From the NCBI RefSeq assembly GCF_014696135.1, contig NZ_JACJPP010000011.1, positions 558,001-622,000 of the forward strand: DNA of 64,000 nt, read 5' to 3'. This document shows, piece after piece, positions 1-9,158 of the stretch. The notes beneath the pieces are model-generated. The model had not been told where the DNA came from. It ran no database searches and saw only the letters and a program-made list of their open reading frames with translations. Source of the stretch: Nodosilinea sp. FACHB-141. Lineage in GTDB: Bacteria; Cyanobacteriota; Cyanobacteriia; Phormidesmidales; Phormidesmidaceae. The position numbers were made by a program, and so were the translations under genes. Every line of letters begins with the position of its first letter. Position 1 is the first letter of the stretch.

Positions 1-380
1 TCAGCCAGTGTGTCGTTGAGCCCCTTTTGCTGATCAAAAAGCGCCTGAATTTTAGGGTCAGCAGCATCGGCCTGGGCCGCAATAATTAGGTCTTCTAGCG
101 GGGTGAAATAGAAATCGTAGCGTTCTTGCCAGCGGCTGTCTTGGGTCAATACATAGTTGCGCATCGACTGAGTGAGCACTTCGTCTAACCACATGATCTG
201 CTGAGCGCGGGAGAGTTGTTGTTGTGATGCGCTGACAGAAACCAGCCTGGCGCGAATTTGCTCGATGGCGGAGTAAGTCACGGTACCGATAGCGGTGAGC
301 GTGAGTGCACCGAAGAGATAACCCACAAAAATCCGCGTGCGAATTTTGCTAGAGGCCAATCTCTTAAATAGAAACATCAT
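1..380 (-). CDS. N-terminal part of a membrane-anchored sensor protein (truncated by window edge)
   Basis: Translating the minus strand from an ATG at 380 (second ATG at 377, GTG at 383) gives an open frame to the left edge. It begins MMFLFKRLASSKIRTRIFVG and continues into a membrane segment (about residues 17-36) and then a Gln/Ala/Glu-rich helical region. A short basic start, one transmembrane helix and a long extracytoplasmic helix are the layout of four-helix-bundle sensor inputs found on histidine kinases, chemoreceptors and diguanylate cyclases. The output domain lies outside the window, so the class cannot be decided. It is divergent from the gene at 697. Confidence 0.6.
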   Translation of the reverse strand, partial: MMFLFKRLASSKIRTRIFVGYLFGALTLTAIGTVTYSAIEQIRARLVSVSASQQQLSRAQQIMWLDEVLTQSMRNYVLTQDSRWQERYDFYFTPLEDLIIAAQADAADPKIQALFDQQKGLNDTLA

Positions 381-696
381 CACGTTTTCCCTGTTTGCTG
401 TAGATGTGGTTGGGCGGCGGCAGTGGTATCAGTAACAGACCGTCCTAATGTTCTGTTCTGAGAGAAGATCTCCCCACTAGCTGAAATGCTCCTGGTCTGA
501 GCAAAGAACGCTACACAATTCTTCCCGTTATAAAGTGTTACCCAACGTCTCTCTAGCTAAAGAATTTCGGCTTTGGGGGTGCTTGCTAGCCGCAGGCGGG
601 GCTTGAACTTCGTCAACCGCTGGGAAAAGGCCTCGCTAGAGGATCTGCCCTTGGTTATCCTGCGATAGAGTTGCAGAGGAAATTGGCGCAGTTCCT
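381..696. other. Divergent intergenic region (316 bp)
   Basis: This stretch separates the minus-strand sensor from the plus-strand gene at 697 and should hold both promoters. A purine-rich GAGGA at 676-680 is a weak ribosome-binding candidate for 697, but it is about 16 bases upstream. I see no hairpin, repeat or small gene. Confidence 0.4.
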
Positions 697-2976
697 ATGC
701 CCTTTCGTTTAGCTCCTCGTCCTAAGGTTTCAACCGCCAGCGCTCCGGGTGCCGTGCAGATTTGGGTCGGTACTCGCTCTCGTCGGCTCTGGCGCAGGCC
801 GCTGGTGCTGGTGCTGGTTGCCGCTGGGCTCAGCGGCGGACTGCTGCTGCTGGGGCTGAGTTTTCGCCTGGGGCTGCGGCTAATGCTTGACCCCGAGGCG
901 TTACCCCAAACCCTAGCTCGCTTAACGCGATCGCAGCCGGAGGCCCTGCCCCCCGCTATTAGCCTAGAAGAGCTGCGCCAGCAGGCGGAGGCGAGCCAGC
1001 AGCAGGTAGGAGAGCCGCTGCGGTTAGAGCTGTCTGGGGCTAAGGACCGGGAGGTGCTGATTGTGCCGGTGCTAGAGGCGACGGGGGCGATCGCTGCCCT
1101 TCACCTGTTTGCCAGCGAGGACAAGGGGGGAGAGCTGAGGGCGATCGCTACCCTGCCCACTGCGGCCCTGCCCAAAGACACCGTGCTGGCGCCCTGGCTT
1201 AGCAGCCCCCAAGCACCTACGGCCGCTCCGGCAAATTTTGACTTCACTCGGGTTGTGGCGCTGCCGGCTCCCCCCGTTGCCACCGATGGGCTTTGGTTTA
1301 CCCTAGAGGGCAGCTGGCAGCAGCAGGGCCTCACCCTGCGCTATGGTCAGTTGCTGCATGTTGACTCCCAGGCCCAGCGGCTAGAGCTGCTCACCCCCTG
1401 GAGCAGCCCGGCCAACCGCCCGCCCCAGTGGGCCGACCTGGATGGTGACGGCCCTAGCGATTTAGTCATTGACGAAACCGTGGGGCTGGAGCCGGCCCTG
1501 CGCGGGTTACAGGTAATACCCGGGCCGCGCCTGCAGTCGGTGTCGTGGGTGCGGGTGCCTGTGGATGCCGGTGCCCAGGCCGGCGACTACCAGCAGGCCC
1601 TGCGCCTGGCTCGCGGCGGACTCTGGCATCCCGCCCAGGGCCAGTTGGCCACCCTCAAAGCAGGTTTAGCCCAAGCCTGGAACCCAGCAGCGGAGGCCCA
1701 GCTGCGCCTGATGGAGCGCCATCGGGCGATCACCCGTCAGCAGGCTGAACAAGATTGGTCAACGCCAACCCAGCACATTCTCGCTCTGCTAATCGACGGG
1801 CGATGGGAGCCAGCCCTGACCCGACTAGAGGCCAACCCTGAACTACTGCCCACCCTGCTAAATCGCCTCGGCGTTGACCAAGGCCGCCTGTGGAACCGCA
1901 TCAGCGCCGCCGCCGCCTTGCCCGATCCGCCAGCAGCTGTGTATGTGTGGGGCGGTCTGGCTATCAAGGCCCAGCAAAACCAACCCACCAATCGAGATGG
2001 GGCTACCCCAGACTGGCTCAACCGCCAGTCGGTGCCCGCCGCCGCCCGCCAGCGGTTGGCCAAGGTCTTGGCTACTCTGACCACCACCCAGGCACAAGCG
2101 GTTGCCAGCGCTAAGGCGGGTGCAACCGCCGCGATCGCCGCCCAGCCCCCTAGTGCCCAAGCAACAGAGAATATTGCTCTGCCGCCCATCACTGCCTTCA
2201 TTGGCCAAGCCCGCCCCATTTCTGCACCCCAGTCTGGCTATGCTGCCCCTGGTCAGTCTCTCGATGCCGCCCTAGGCCAGTGGTATGCCATTGATGTGCA
2301 AGCCGTGAATCAGAGTCAAGCCTGGCAGCGGGGGACTGGGTCAGTTTCCGCTGGGGCAGCCCCAGCGGCGGTCTGGCCGGTGGTGCAGCCGGCAGCCCAG
2401 GCATCGCCTCAGCTGCTGCGCTGGGTGAGCCCTACTACCGGCGTTTCAGCGCCTCTGACCGTGCGCGGCTTTAGCTTGACCAATGGCCCCGTGACGCTAC
2501 TGGCCACTGGCCCTGCCACCAATGCCTCTGCTCTGCCGCCGCTGGTCTTTTCCCAGGGAGCACTAATGTGGCTCGATGCTAACCAGGGTCAAACCGCAGA
2601 ACCGGGGGCGATCGCCGCCACGGCCACCGCAATCTTTGGCGATCAGCCGTTACCGGCAGACTTTGCATCTGCTCTGGCCAGTCTCACCCAGCACAGCATT
2701 GACCTGACCGGCGATGGCCAGCCAGAGCGAGTGCTGACCTGGGATGAAACGGCGCTGACCCAGCTGAAAAACTGGCGCGTTCAAGTAGAGCCAACTGTCG
2801 TCAAAACTATCATCCTCAGCGCTGACGATCGAGTGCTCTACAGCGACATGTTTGCGCCCCAAACCGTAGTAGCGCTCACCAACCCGGCCCTGGATGGACC
2901 AGTCGGATTGCTGGTGCACCAGGTGGGGAGATATGAGCTGCTATCGTGGCAGGCGGCCAGCCAGCAGTTTGAATAA
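697..2976 (+). CDS. Large membrane-anchored conserved protein with Asp/Gly calcium-like loops
   Basis: The 759-residue protein starts with a short basic cytoplasmic segment ending in RSRRLWRR, then one hydrophobic helix (about 36-58), then a long Ala/Gln/Pro-rich extracytoplasmic part. Two loops resemble EF-hand or FG-GAP type Asp-rich turns: DLDGDGPSDLVID near 247-259 and DLTGDGQPERVL near 669-680. These suggest a beta-structured, possibly calcium-binding surface domain. The frame is long, GC-rich and contains HIP1 sites like its neighbours, so coding is secure. I do not recognise a named family. It is followed closely by a convergent gene. Confidence 0.8.
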   Translation: MPFRLAPRPKVSTASAPGAVQIWVGTRSRRLWRRPLVLVLVAAGLSGGLLLLGLSFRLGLRLMLDPEALPQTLARLTRSQPEALPPAISLEELRQQAEASQQQVGEPLRLELSGAKDREVLIVPVLEATGAIAALHLFASEDKGGELRAIATLPTAALPKDTVLAPWLSSPQAPTAAPANFDFTRVVALPAPPVATDGLWFTLEGSWQQQGLTLRYGQLLHVDSQAQRLELLTPWSSPANRPPQWADLDGDGPSDLVIDETVGLEPALRGLQVIPGPRLQSVSWVRVPVDAGAQAGDYQQALRLARGGLWHPAQGQLATLKAGLAQAWNPAAEAQLRLMERHRAITRQQAEQDWSTPTQHILALLIDGRWEPALTRLEANPELLPTLLNRLGVDQGRLWNRISAAAALPDPPAAVYVWGGLAIKAQQNQPTNRDGATPDWLNRQSVPAAARQRLAKVLATLTTTQAQAVASAKAGATAAIAAQPPSAQATENIALPPITAFIGQARPISAPQSGYAAPGQSLDAALGQWYAIDVQAVNQSQAWQRGTGSVSAGAAPAAVWPVVQPAAQASPQLLRWVSPTTGVSAPLTVRGFSLTNGPVTLLATGPATNASALPPLVFSQGALMWLDANQGQTAEPGAIAATATAIFGDQPLPADFASALASLTQHSIDLTGDGQPERVLTWDETALTQLKNWRVQVEPTVVKTIILSADDRVLYSDMFAPQTVVALTNPALDGPVGLLVHQVGRYELLSWQAASQQFE

Positions 2977-2993
2977 GGCTGAACTAGCCCTGT

Positions 2994-3257
2994 CTACTGA
3001 ACAGCGAACGGGGTTGTGTAGACGCGGTGAATCCGAAACTCTAAAGCGGTGGTCTGGTGCTCCCAGGTGAGTTTTTCGATGACGATGTCGCTGTGGGCAA
3101 GCCAGTTTTCATCGACTAAACTCAGCGGCACATCGATGGGAAAAATGCGATAGCCGCCTTTTTGCACCTGGTGGCGAGCTCCGACTTCGAGAACAGCGGG
3201 GTAGCCCTGACTGGGCTTAAGTTTGAGCAAACTGTTAATTTCACAGGGCATTCCCAT
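2994..3257 (-). CDS. DUF2584-family small protein
   Basis: This 87-residue protein begins MGMPCEINSLLKLKPSQGYP, which I recognise as typical of the small cyanobacterial DUF2584 family of unknown function. The length is normal for that family and it has no membrane segment or signal peptide. It is convergent with the gene at 697, only about 17 bases from its stop, and divergent from the transporter ATPase at 3445. The start is set by ATG at 3257 (MGM). No biochemical role can be assigned. Confidence 0.75.
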   Translation of the reverse strand: MGMPCEINSLLKLKPSQGYPAVLEVGARHQVQKGGYRIFPIDVPLSLVDENWLAHSDIVIEKLTWEHQTTALEFRIHRVYTTPFAVQ

Positions 3258-3444
3258 CGGCGATATCTCGGTTTTTAAGGAGGATAATCTAGCAGGGAGA
3301 TAGAGATTAGCGTCTCCTGGGCCGCTGCGTCTAGCTTTGACCCTCTGCGGCTCACAAATAGATTAGGTAAAGGAATTATCCTAAGTCTGTGGGTTTCATC
3401 TCGATATGAAACTTTTGCCACTTTAGCGTTCACGCGATCGCCCC

Positions 3445-4182
<738 letters not shown>

Positions 4183-4213
4183 CAGCCGACTGCCCTTTGT
4201 TTGGTAATGCTCC

Positions 4214-5608
4214 GTGCCGCCCGAACCCCACCCCGACACCTCCACCCGTGCCAATGTCTCGGCAGATGCTGACCCGCTCTCGCCAGATCCTTTAGCTTCG
4301 GTGGAAACCGCCAGACCCCTCAGTCCTGGCCTATTCGATGACGACCTGCTCGACGATGGCGATCGGGCCAACTCTCGCCCTGGACTGAGGTGGATCGTGG
4401 CGTCGGGGCTGGTGCTGGTGCTGGGCGTGGGAGGTTGGCTGGGCTACCACGCCTGGCAGCGCCGCAGCGTTGACCCCGTGGTGGTGACTACGGGTACCCC
4501 CAGCCGCGACACCCTAGAAAACCGGGTTGATGCCTCCGGCACCATGAGCCTGGGCAACCAGCAAATTCTTAAAGCACCGGGGGATGTCACTGTGGAGGCG
4601 GTGCTGGTAGAAGAGCGCCAGCGGGTAGAGCGGGGCACAGTGCTGCTGCGGCTGCGCGATCGCAGCCTAGAGCAAGAGCTGGACGAGGCCCAAATTGAGA
4701 CCGAAATTCTCAGGCTGCAGCGGCAGCGCAACGCCGAGGTGCTGCAAGACCACCGGCGCACAGTGCAGAGGGCTGAAGAGCGGCTGAGTGAATCGCGATC
4801 GCTAGTTGATCAGGGGTTTATCTCCGAGGATGACTACAACGACGATCGCAACGCTTTAGAGGCGGCCCAGGCTGAGCTGCGGGGGGCTGAGGTTGAGCTA
4901 CAGCGCTCCGAGTTAGAGATTCGTCAAAATCAGGCTAAACTAACTAACGTTCGCGCCCGCATTGCCGACAACGCCATCGTCGCCCCCTTTGACGCCGTAG
5001 TGCTCAATATCGACGTGCAACCCGGCGACGGCGTGCAGAGCGAAGGCACCCTGCTCACCATCGGTGACCCCAACCAAGAGGTGGTGCTATTTGACCTCAT
5101 GACCCTCGACGCCAACAAGGTGTTGGTCAACATGCCCGTGCGGGTCAGCATCATCGGCCCCAACCCAGAAAAATATTTAGGTCGGGTGGTCAGCATTGCC
5201 CCCCAGGCGATTACCGACAGCGACAGCGACGGCGGCGGTGGCTCCCAGGCCATGGTCAAGGCGATCGCCCAGCTCGATCGCCCCAGCGATGTACTCATCC
5301 CCGGTAGCTCCGTCAGCGTCGAGGTCATTCTGGTGCAGCGAGAGAATGCCCTAGCCCTGCCGACCAACGCGATTCAGCAAGCAGACGGCGAAACCTTTGT
5401 CTGGGTCGTCGATGCCGACAGCCGCGCCCAAAAGCGCCCCGTCACCACCGGCCTCGACACCCTAGAGGCGGTTGAAATTGTCTCTGGCCTACAAGACACC
5501 GACACCGTCATTCTCATCCCCCCACCCGACCAACCCCTCGAACCCGGCATGACCGTAGAAACAACCCCCTCTGGCTTCCCCGCCGGCAGCCCCCGCCCCA
5601 CCCTCTAA
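4214..5608 (+). CDS. Periplasmic adaptor (membrane fusion) protein, MacA/HlyD-like
   Basis: The protein (464 residues, GTG start) joins the inner-membrane ABC permease to the outer-membrane channel. It has an unusually long acidic, Pro-rich N-terminal extension (1-59), one membrane helix (60-81), a lipoyl-like half-domain (GDVTVEAVLVEERQRV), a coiled-coil hairpin rich in Glu/Arg/Gln (about 150-245), a second half-lipoyl segment (NAIVAPFDAVVLNIDVQPGD), and beta-barrel and membrane-proximal domains. It begins 31 bases after the ATPase stop. The C-terminal GMTVETTPSGFPAGSP tail looks disordered. Confidence 0.88.
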   Translation: MPPEPHPDTSTRANVSADADPLSPDPLASVETARPLSPGLFDDDLLDDGDRANSRPGLRWIVASGLVLVLGVGGWLGYHAWQRRSVDPVVVTTGTPSRDTLENRVDASGTMSLGNQQILKAPGDVTVEAVLVEERQRVERGTVLLRLRDRSLEQELDEAQIETEILRLQRQRNAEVLQDHRRTVQRAEERLSESRSLVDQGFISEDDYNDDRNALEAAQAELRGAEVELQRSELEIRQNQAKLTNVRARIADNAIVAPFDAVVLNIDVQPGDGVQSEGTLLTIGDPNQEVVLFDLMTLDANKVLVNMPVRVSIIGPNPEKYLGRVVSIAPQAITDSDSDGGGGSQAMVKAIAQLDRPSDVLIPGSSVSVEVILVQRENALALPTNAIQQADGETFVWVVDADSRAQKRPVTTGLDTLEAVEIVSGLQDTDTVILIPPPDQPLEPGMTVETTPSGFPAGSPRPTL

Positions 5609-5650
5609 CTCACCCCCTTACCCCCTACTCCATCACTCCCCACCTCCCCA

Positions 5651-6847
5651 ATGCCCCTCTCCCCCCTCGACCTCAGCCTCACCACCCTGAGGGATCTAAC
5701 CGGCAACTGGGTGCGATCGGGCCTCACCGCCCTGGGTATTTTCATGGGGGTTGCCGCTGTCAACGCCACCCTCAATATCGACACCATTGCCAACCGGGTG
5801 CTGCAAGAGCAGCTGGCGGCCAGGGATAACCCCAACATCACCCCTTTTGTCTACGGGCGCAGCCTCCCCCCAGTGGAATTTGATCAGGCGGCGATCGCAG
5901 AAATTCAAGCGGCCGTCCCCGGCATTCTCAGCATTAGTCGGGTGACTCAACTATGGGGAACAGAGGTGCAGTACCAGGGCACCATTACCGACAGCGTTGA
6001 TGCCCTGAGCGTGTCAGAGAACTACCAGCGCACCACTGGGCGGCAGGTCCTCGACGGCCGATTTTTTGACCCCGAAGACTTTAACGCCTTTCGTCCCGTC
6101 ACCGTTATCGATACCGTACTAGCTCAGCAGCTCTTTCAAGAGGCTACGCCCCTGGGTGAAGGTATTTTTATCAACGGCACCCGCTTCACCGTGATCGGTT
6201 TAATTGAAAACAAAAACCTCTACGGCAGCGAGGAGGGAGAACCCACCGGCACTCTCTGGGTGCCCGAACCCTACGGTAACTTGCTCCAGGGAGGCTTTCG
6301 CTTCGGGGGACAAATTCAAATTGCCTTGCAAAGCCTCGACGATTTTGAGACTACCCGCGACAGTGTTGAAGCCCAGCTTCAGCAGATGTTTCCAGGCTAC
6401 GAACTGTATATCGATGGCAATGTCGCAGATCTCTACGAAGAAGAGCAGCGCCAGCGGGCTTCCATTCGCGTGCTCAAGGCCGTGGGTCTGCTGGCCCTGG
6501 TGATTGGCGGCGTCGGCATCGCCAACATCACCATCGCCGCCATTATGGAACGCACCCGCGAGATTGGTCTGCGTCGCGCCATTGGGGCCACCGATTTAGA
6601 AATCATGGCCCAGTTTATCGCCGAAGCTGCCTTGCTCAGCCTAATTGGCGGTACCACGGCGGTGGCCACCGTCCACGGGTTGACGAAAGTGGCGACTACC
6701 ACTGTATTTGAGGCCCCCTACGAGTTCAACTGGCGCGATGCGGCCCTGTCGATGGGAGCCGCCTTTGGTGTCGGCGTTGGTGCTAGTTTCCTGCCCGCCC
6801 TGCGGGTGACACAGATCGATGTCGTGCAGGCACTGCGAGGAGAGTAG
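5651..6847 (+). CDS. MacB-like ABC transporter permease (FtsX family)
   Basis: The 398-residue protein has the MacB/FtsX arrangement. A first membrane helix near 20-40 (LTALGIFMGVAAVNATL) is followed by a large periplasmic domain (about 45-270) and three C-terminal helices. The conserved coupling segment MERTREIGLRRAIGA follows the second helix near 298-312. It lacks an ATPase domain, so it must work with the separate ATPase at 3445. Such permeases act by mechanotransmission on periplasmic substrates. It starts 42 bases after the adaptor stop, consistent with one operon. Confidence 0.9.
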   Translation: MPLSPLDLSLTTLRDLTGNWVRSGLTALGIFMGVAAVNATLNIDTIANRVLQEQLAARDNPNITPFVYGRSLPPVEFDQAAIAEIQAAVPGILSISRVTQLWGTEVQYQGTITDSVDALSVSENYQRTTGRQVLDGRFFDPEDFNAFRPVTVIDTVLAQQLFQEATPLGEGIFINGTRFTVIGLIENKNLYGSEEGEPTGTLWVPEPYGNLLQGGFRFGGQIQIALQSLDDFETTRDSVEAQLQQMFPGYELYIDGNVADLYEEEQRQRASIRVLKAVGLLALVIGGVGIANITIAAIMERTREIGLRRAIGATDLEIMAQFIAEAALLSLIGGTTAVATVHGLTKVATTTVFEAPYEFNWRDAALSMGAAFGVGVGASFLPALRVTQIDVVQALRGE

Positions 6848-7046
6848 CGAAGCTCTCGACAATTTCCTTTTCCTCTTGGGGGAGGCTACGCCAACAGCTT
6901 CCTTCAGGGAACGAGATACCTTGCTTGCATTCAGTGTCTCTGGACGAGAAAGCCAGCGTGATAAATTGTCAGGGCAAACAGGACGAGGCGGTAATTTGAT
7001 GCTGCCGAGTAGGCCAGGTGGTGGTTATAAGGGGTGACAGGAATCC

Positions 7047-8597
7047 ATGGAAATTTTGGCCGCTTCAGCGCGTTGGGCGCTAAGAGCCGGTTGGGCTCTA
7101 GGGCTTTATAGCGCGATCGCCCTTCCCGCTCTAGCCGAGACTATCCCCCTCGTGGAGCCTGCCCCTGACACACCATCCCTCGAACCAACCCTGCCGACAG
7201 CGGCGGCTGCCGAGATTGTGACACTCACGCTCACCGACTTGCTCAACCTGACGTTGGAGGGCAACCGCGAGCTGCGTAACCAGGCTCTGGGATGTATTGT
7301 GCAGCGGCAGCAACTCGCTGCCGCCGAGCAAATTTTTAACCCGCGTCTAACGCCCACCCTGCGGGTTGATGCCACCCGCAGTCGCTTTGGCAATGGCGGT
7401 GACGTGGAGTCAAATCCAGGCTCAGTGCTGCTGGAGGGCAGTGACACTGACCTTGACCAGCAGGTACGGCTCGACACCACCCTCACCACCCGCCTGGGCA
7501 CCCGCTTTGAGCTGGGGCTAACGCCCTTTGAGGGGGGACAGTTGGTACAGTTTGGAGTCAGACAACCCCTGCTGCGGGGCTTCGGCACCGCTGTCAATGA
7601 GGCCCCGCTTAACCAGGCCCGCCTAGGCGAAACCCGCAATCAGCTGGCTCTGCGCAGCACCGTCATCGACACCCTTACTACCGCCATTCTCAGCTACAAC
7701 AATCTAGTTAGTGCCCAAGCCCAGGTCGACATTCAGACCCAAGCTTTAGAGCGGCGGCAGCAGCAGCTCGACATTTTGCAGGCCCTGGTAGAAGCGGGGC
7801 GGCGGGCTCCTATTGACCTGTTTGACCCGGAGCGATCGCTAGCCGATGCCCAGCGCAGCCTCGTCGATGCCCAAAATCAGCTCGACCAGGCCAATAGCAC
7901 CCTACTCAACTTAATTGGTACCGATCGCAACCTGCGCTTTGTGGCGTCTGTTGAGACCATTGCCGAGCTGTTTGCTGCCGCCGCCGACCAGTTGGCCACC
8001 TACCAGCCCGACGCCTTGGTAGACCTCGCTCTAACCCAACGCACCGATTACCAGCAGGCCCAGCTTCAGCGGCAGCAGCAGGAACTTGACCTGCTGGTGG
8101 CCCAAGATAACCTGCGCTGGCAGCTCGACGCCGTCGCCGATGGCACCCTGGGCGATGGCTCCCGCAGCGCTATGGGGCTAGTGGCTACCCGCACCTTTGG
8201 CGATCCCCAACCCGCAACCGACCGTTTGACCAGCGACATCACTCTGCAACAGCAAGACAACACTTTAGCCCAATTGCAAGACCAGATTCGCAACGATGTC
8301 GTCGCCGGGCTCAGCTCAGCTCGGGCTAGCCTGAGCCAGGTGGTCGCTGCAGAGCGAGCTACCCTCAATGCTCGCCGTCAGCTTGAAGCAGACCAGGAGC
8401 AATTTCGCCTAGGGCGGGGCAATATCACGTTGTTTCAGCTGATTAGTCAGGAAGAAGCTCTCGTGACGGCCGAAACCAATGAGCTGGAGGCCCGCATTGA
8501 CTTCCTCAACAGCGTTGCCCAGCTAGAGCAGACCGTGGGCATTACGTTCGAGCGCTGGGCGGCGGAGCTAGAGATTGCCCCTGAGCTACAGGGGTAG
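7047..8597 (+). CDS. TolC-family outer-membrane efflux protein
   Basis: This 516-residue protein has a signal peptide (about 1-31, ending ALPALAE) and two repeated long-helix regions rich in Gln/Ala/Leu/Asp typical of TolC barrels, for example QALERRQQQLDILQALVEAG and the C-terminal ARASLSQVVAAERATLNARR. It likely forms the trimeric outer-membrane tunnel for the ABC permease and adaptor upstream. It is separated from the permease by about 200 bases, so it may be transcribed with them or from its own promoter. The position in the locus, more than sequence alone, links it to the MacAB-type pump. Confidence 0.88.
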   Translation: MEILAASARWALRAGWALGLYSAIALPALAETIPLVEPAPDTPSLEPTLPTAAAAEIVTLTLTDLLNLTLEGNRELRNQALGCIVQRQQLAAAEQIFNPRLTPTLRVDATRSRFGNGGDVESNPGSVLLEGSDTDLDQQVRLDTTLTTRLGTRFELGLTPFEGGQLVQFGVRQPLLRGFGTAVNEAPLNQARLGETRNQLALRSTVIDTLTTAILSYNNLVSAQAQVDIQTQALERRQQQLDILQALVEAGRRAPIDLFDPERSLADAQRSLVDAQNQLDQANSTLLNLIGTDRNLRFVASVETIAELFAAAADQLATYQPDALVDLALTQRTDYQQAQLQRQQQELDLLVAQDNLRWQLDAVADGTLGDGSRSAMGLVATRTFGDPQPATDRLTSDITLQQQDNTLAQLQDQIRNDVVAGLSSARASLSQVVAAERATLNARRQLEADQEQFRLGRGNITLFQLISQEEALVTAETNELEARIDFLNSVAQLEQTVGITFERWAAELEIAPELQG

Positions 8598-8824
8598 TAA
8601 GCGAGGGGATAGGCGCAGACGGCAGGTACCTCTCGTTGTATCGCTCCCGGTCAGCTCAATTCAAAGGCCTGTGTGAACTCACTTGACTGAGCCTGACACA
8701 TCAAGAGCGCTCCTTTTGAGCGAACTGTGGCAGCTCGATTTCTGCCCTGCAAACCCATCGCGAGATAGACGGCCAAGGAAGAGACATCCGTGAATATACA
8801 GAAATAACGAGTTCTCCTACCGCC

Positions 8825-9046
8825 ATGCTAGATGTCATAAGTTCCACAGTTCGACCGCTGCTGTTGGATGATCAAGTGCTGGAGGTGGCTTACCGACTTT
8901 ATATGACGGCTCCTCACGGTGGCTCACCCGCCATTAGCCTCAAGCGTTTATCAGAGCTGACTGGCAAAACGCCCCTCAAATGTCGCAACGCCATTGTGGA
9001 GGCCAACGGGTTGGGTCGTTTTCCTGACTGCGAGCTACATCCGTAG
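8825..9046 (+). CDS. Small conserved cyanobacterial protein (73 aa)
   Basis: The protein has no signal peptide or membrane helix. Its C-terminal half contains LKRLSELTGKTPLKCRNAI, which resembles a winged or helix-turn-helix recognition segment, and ends LGRFPDCELHP, a wording I associate with short cyanobacterial hypothetical proteins. A DNA-binding role is only an inference. It stands alone between the efflux locus and the CLC gene on the same strand, with about 110 bases to the next start. Coding potential is moderate because of its size. Confidence 0.55.
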   Translation: MLDVISSTVRPLLLDDQVLEVAYRLYMTAPHGGSPAISLKRLSELTGKTPLKCRNAIVEANGLGRFPDCELHP

Positions 9047-9158
9047 CAGTCCGATTACAGGCTACACTTTGGGATAGTTAAGGGAAGACTGCACTGAGTC
9101 GGGCGTTGCCCCTTTCTCTGGCCATGGTCTACCGTATCCCTGGAATGATGCCGCCCCT

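Noticed and set aside
6858..6970. Possible small mobile element between permease and tolC with GACAATTT/AAATTGTC ends
   Set aside because: Only 8-bp inverted ends, no target duplication seen and no second copy in the window.
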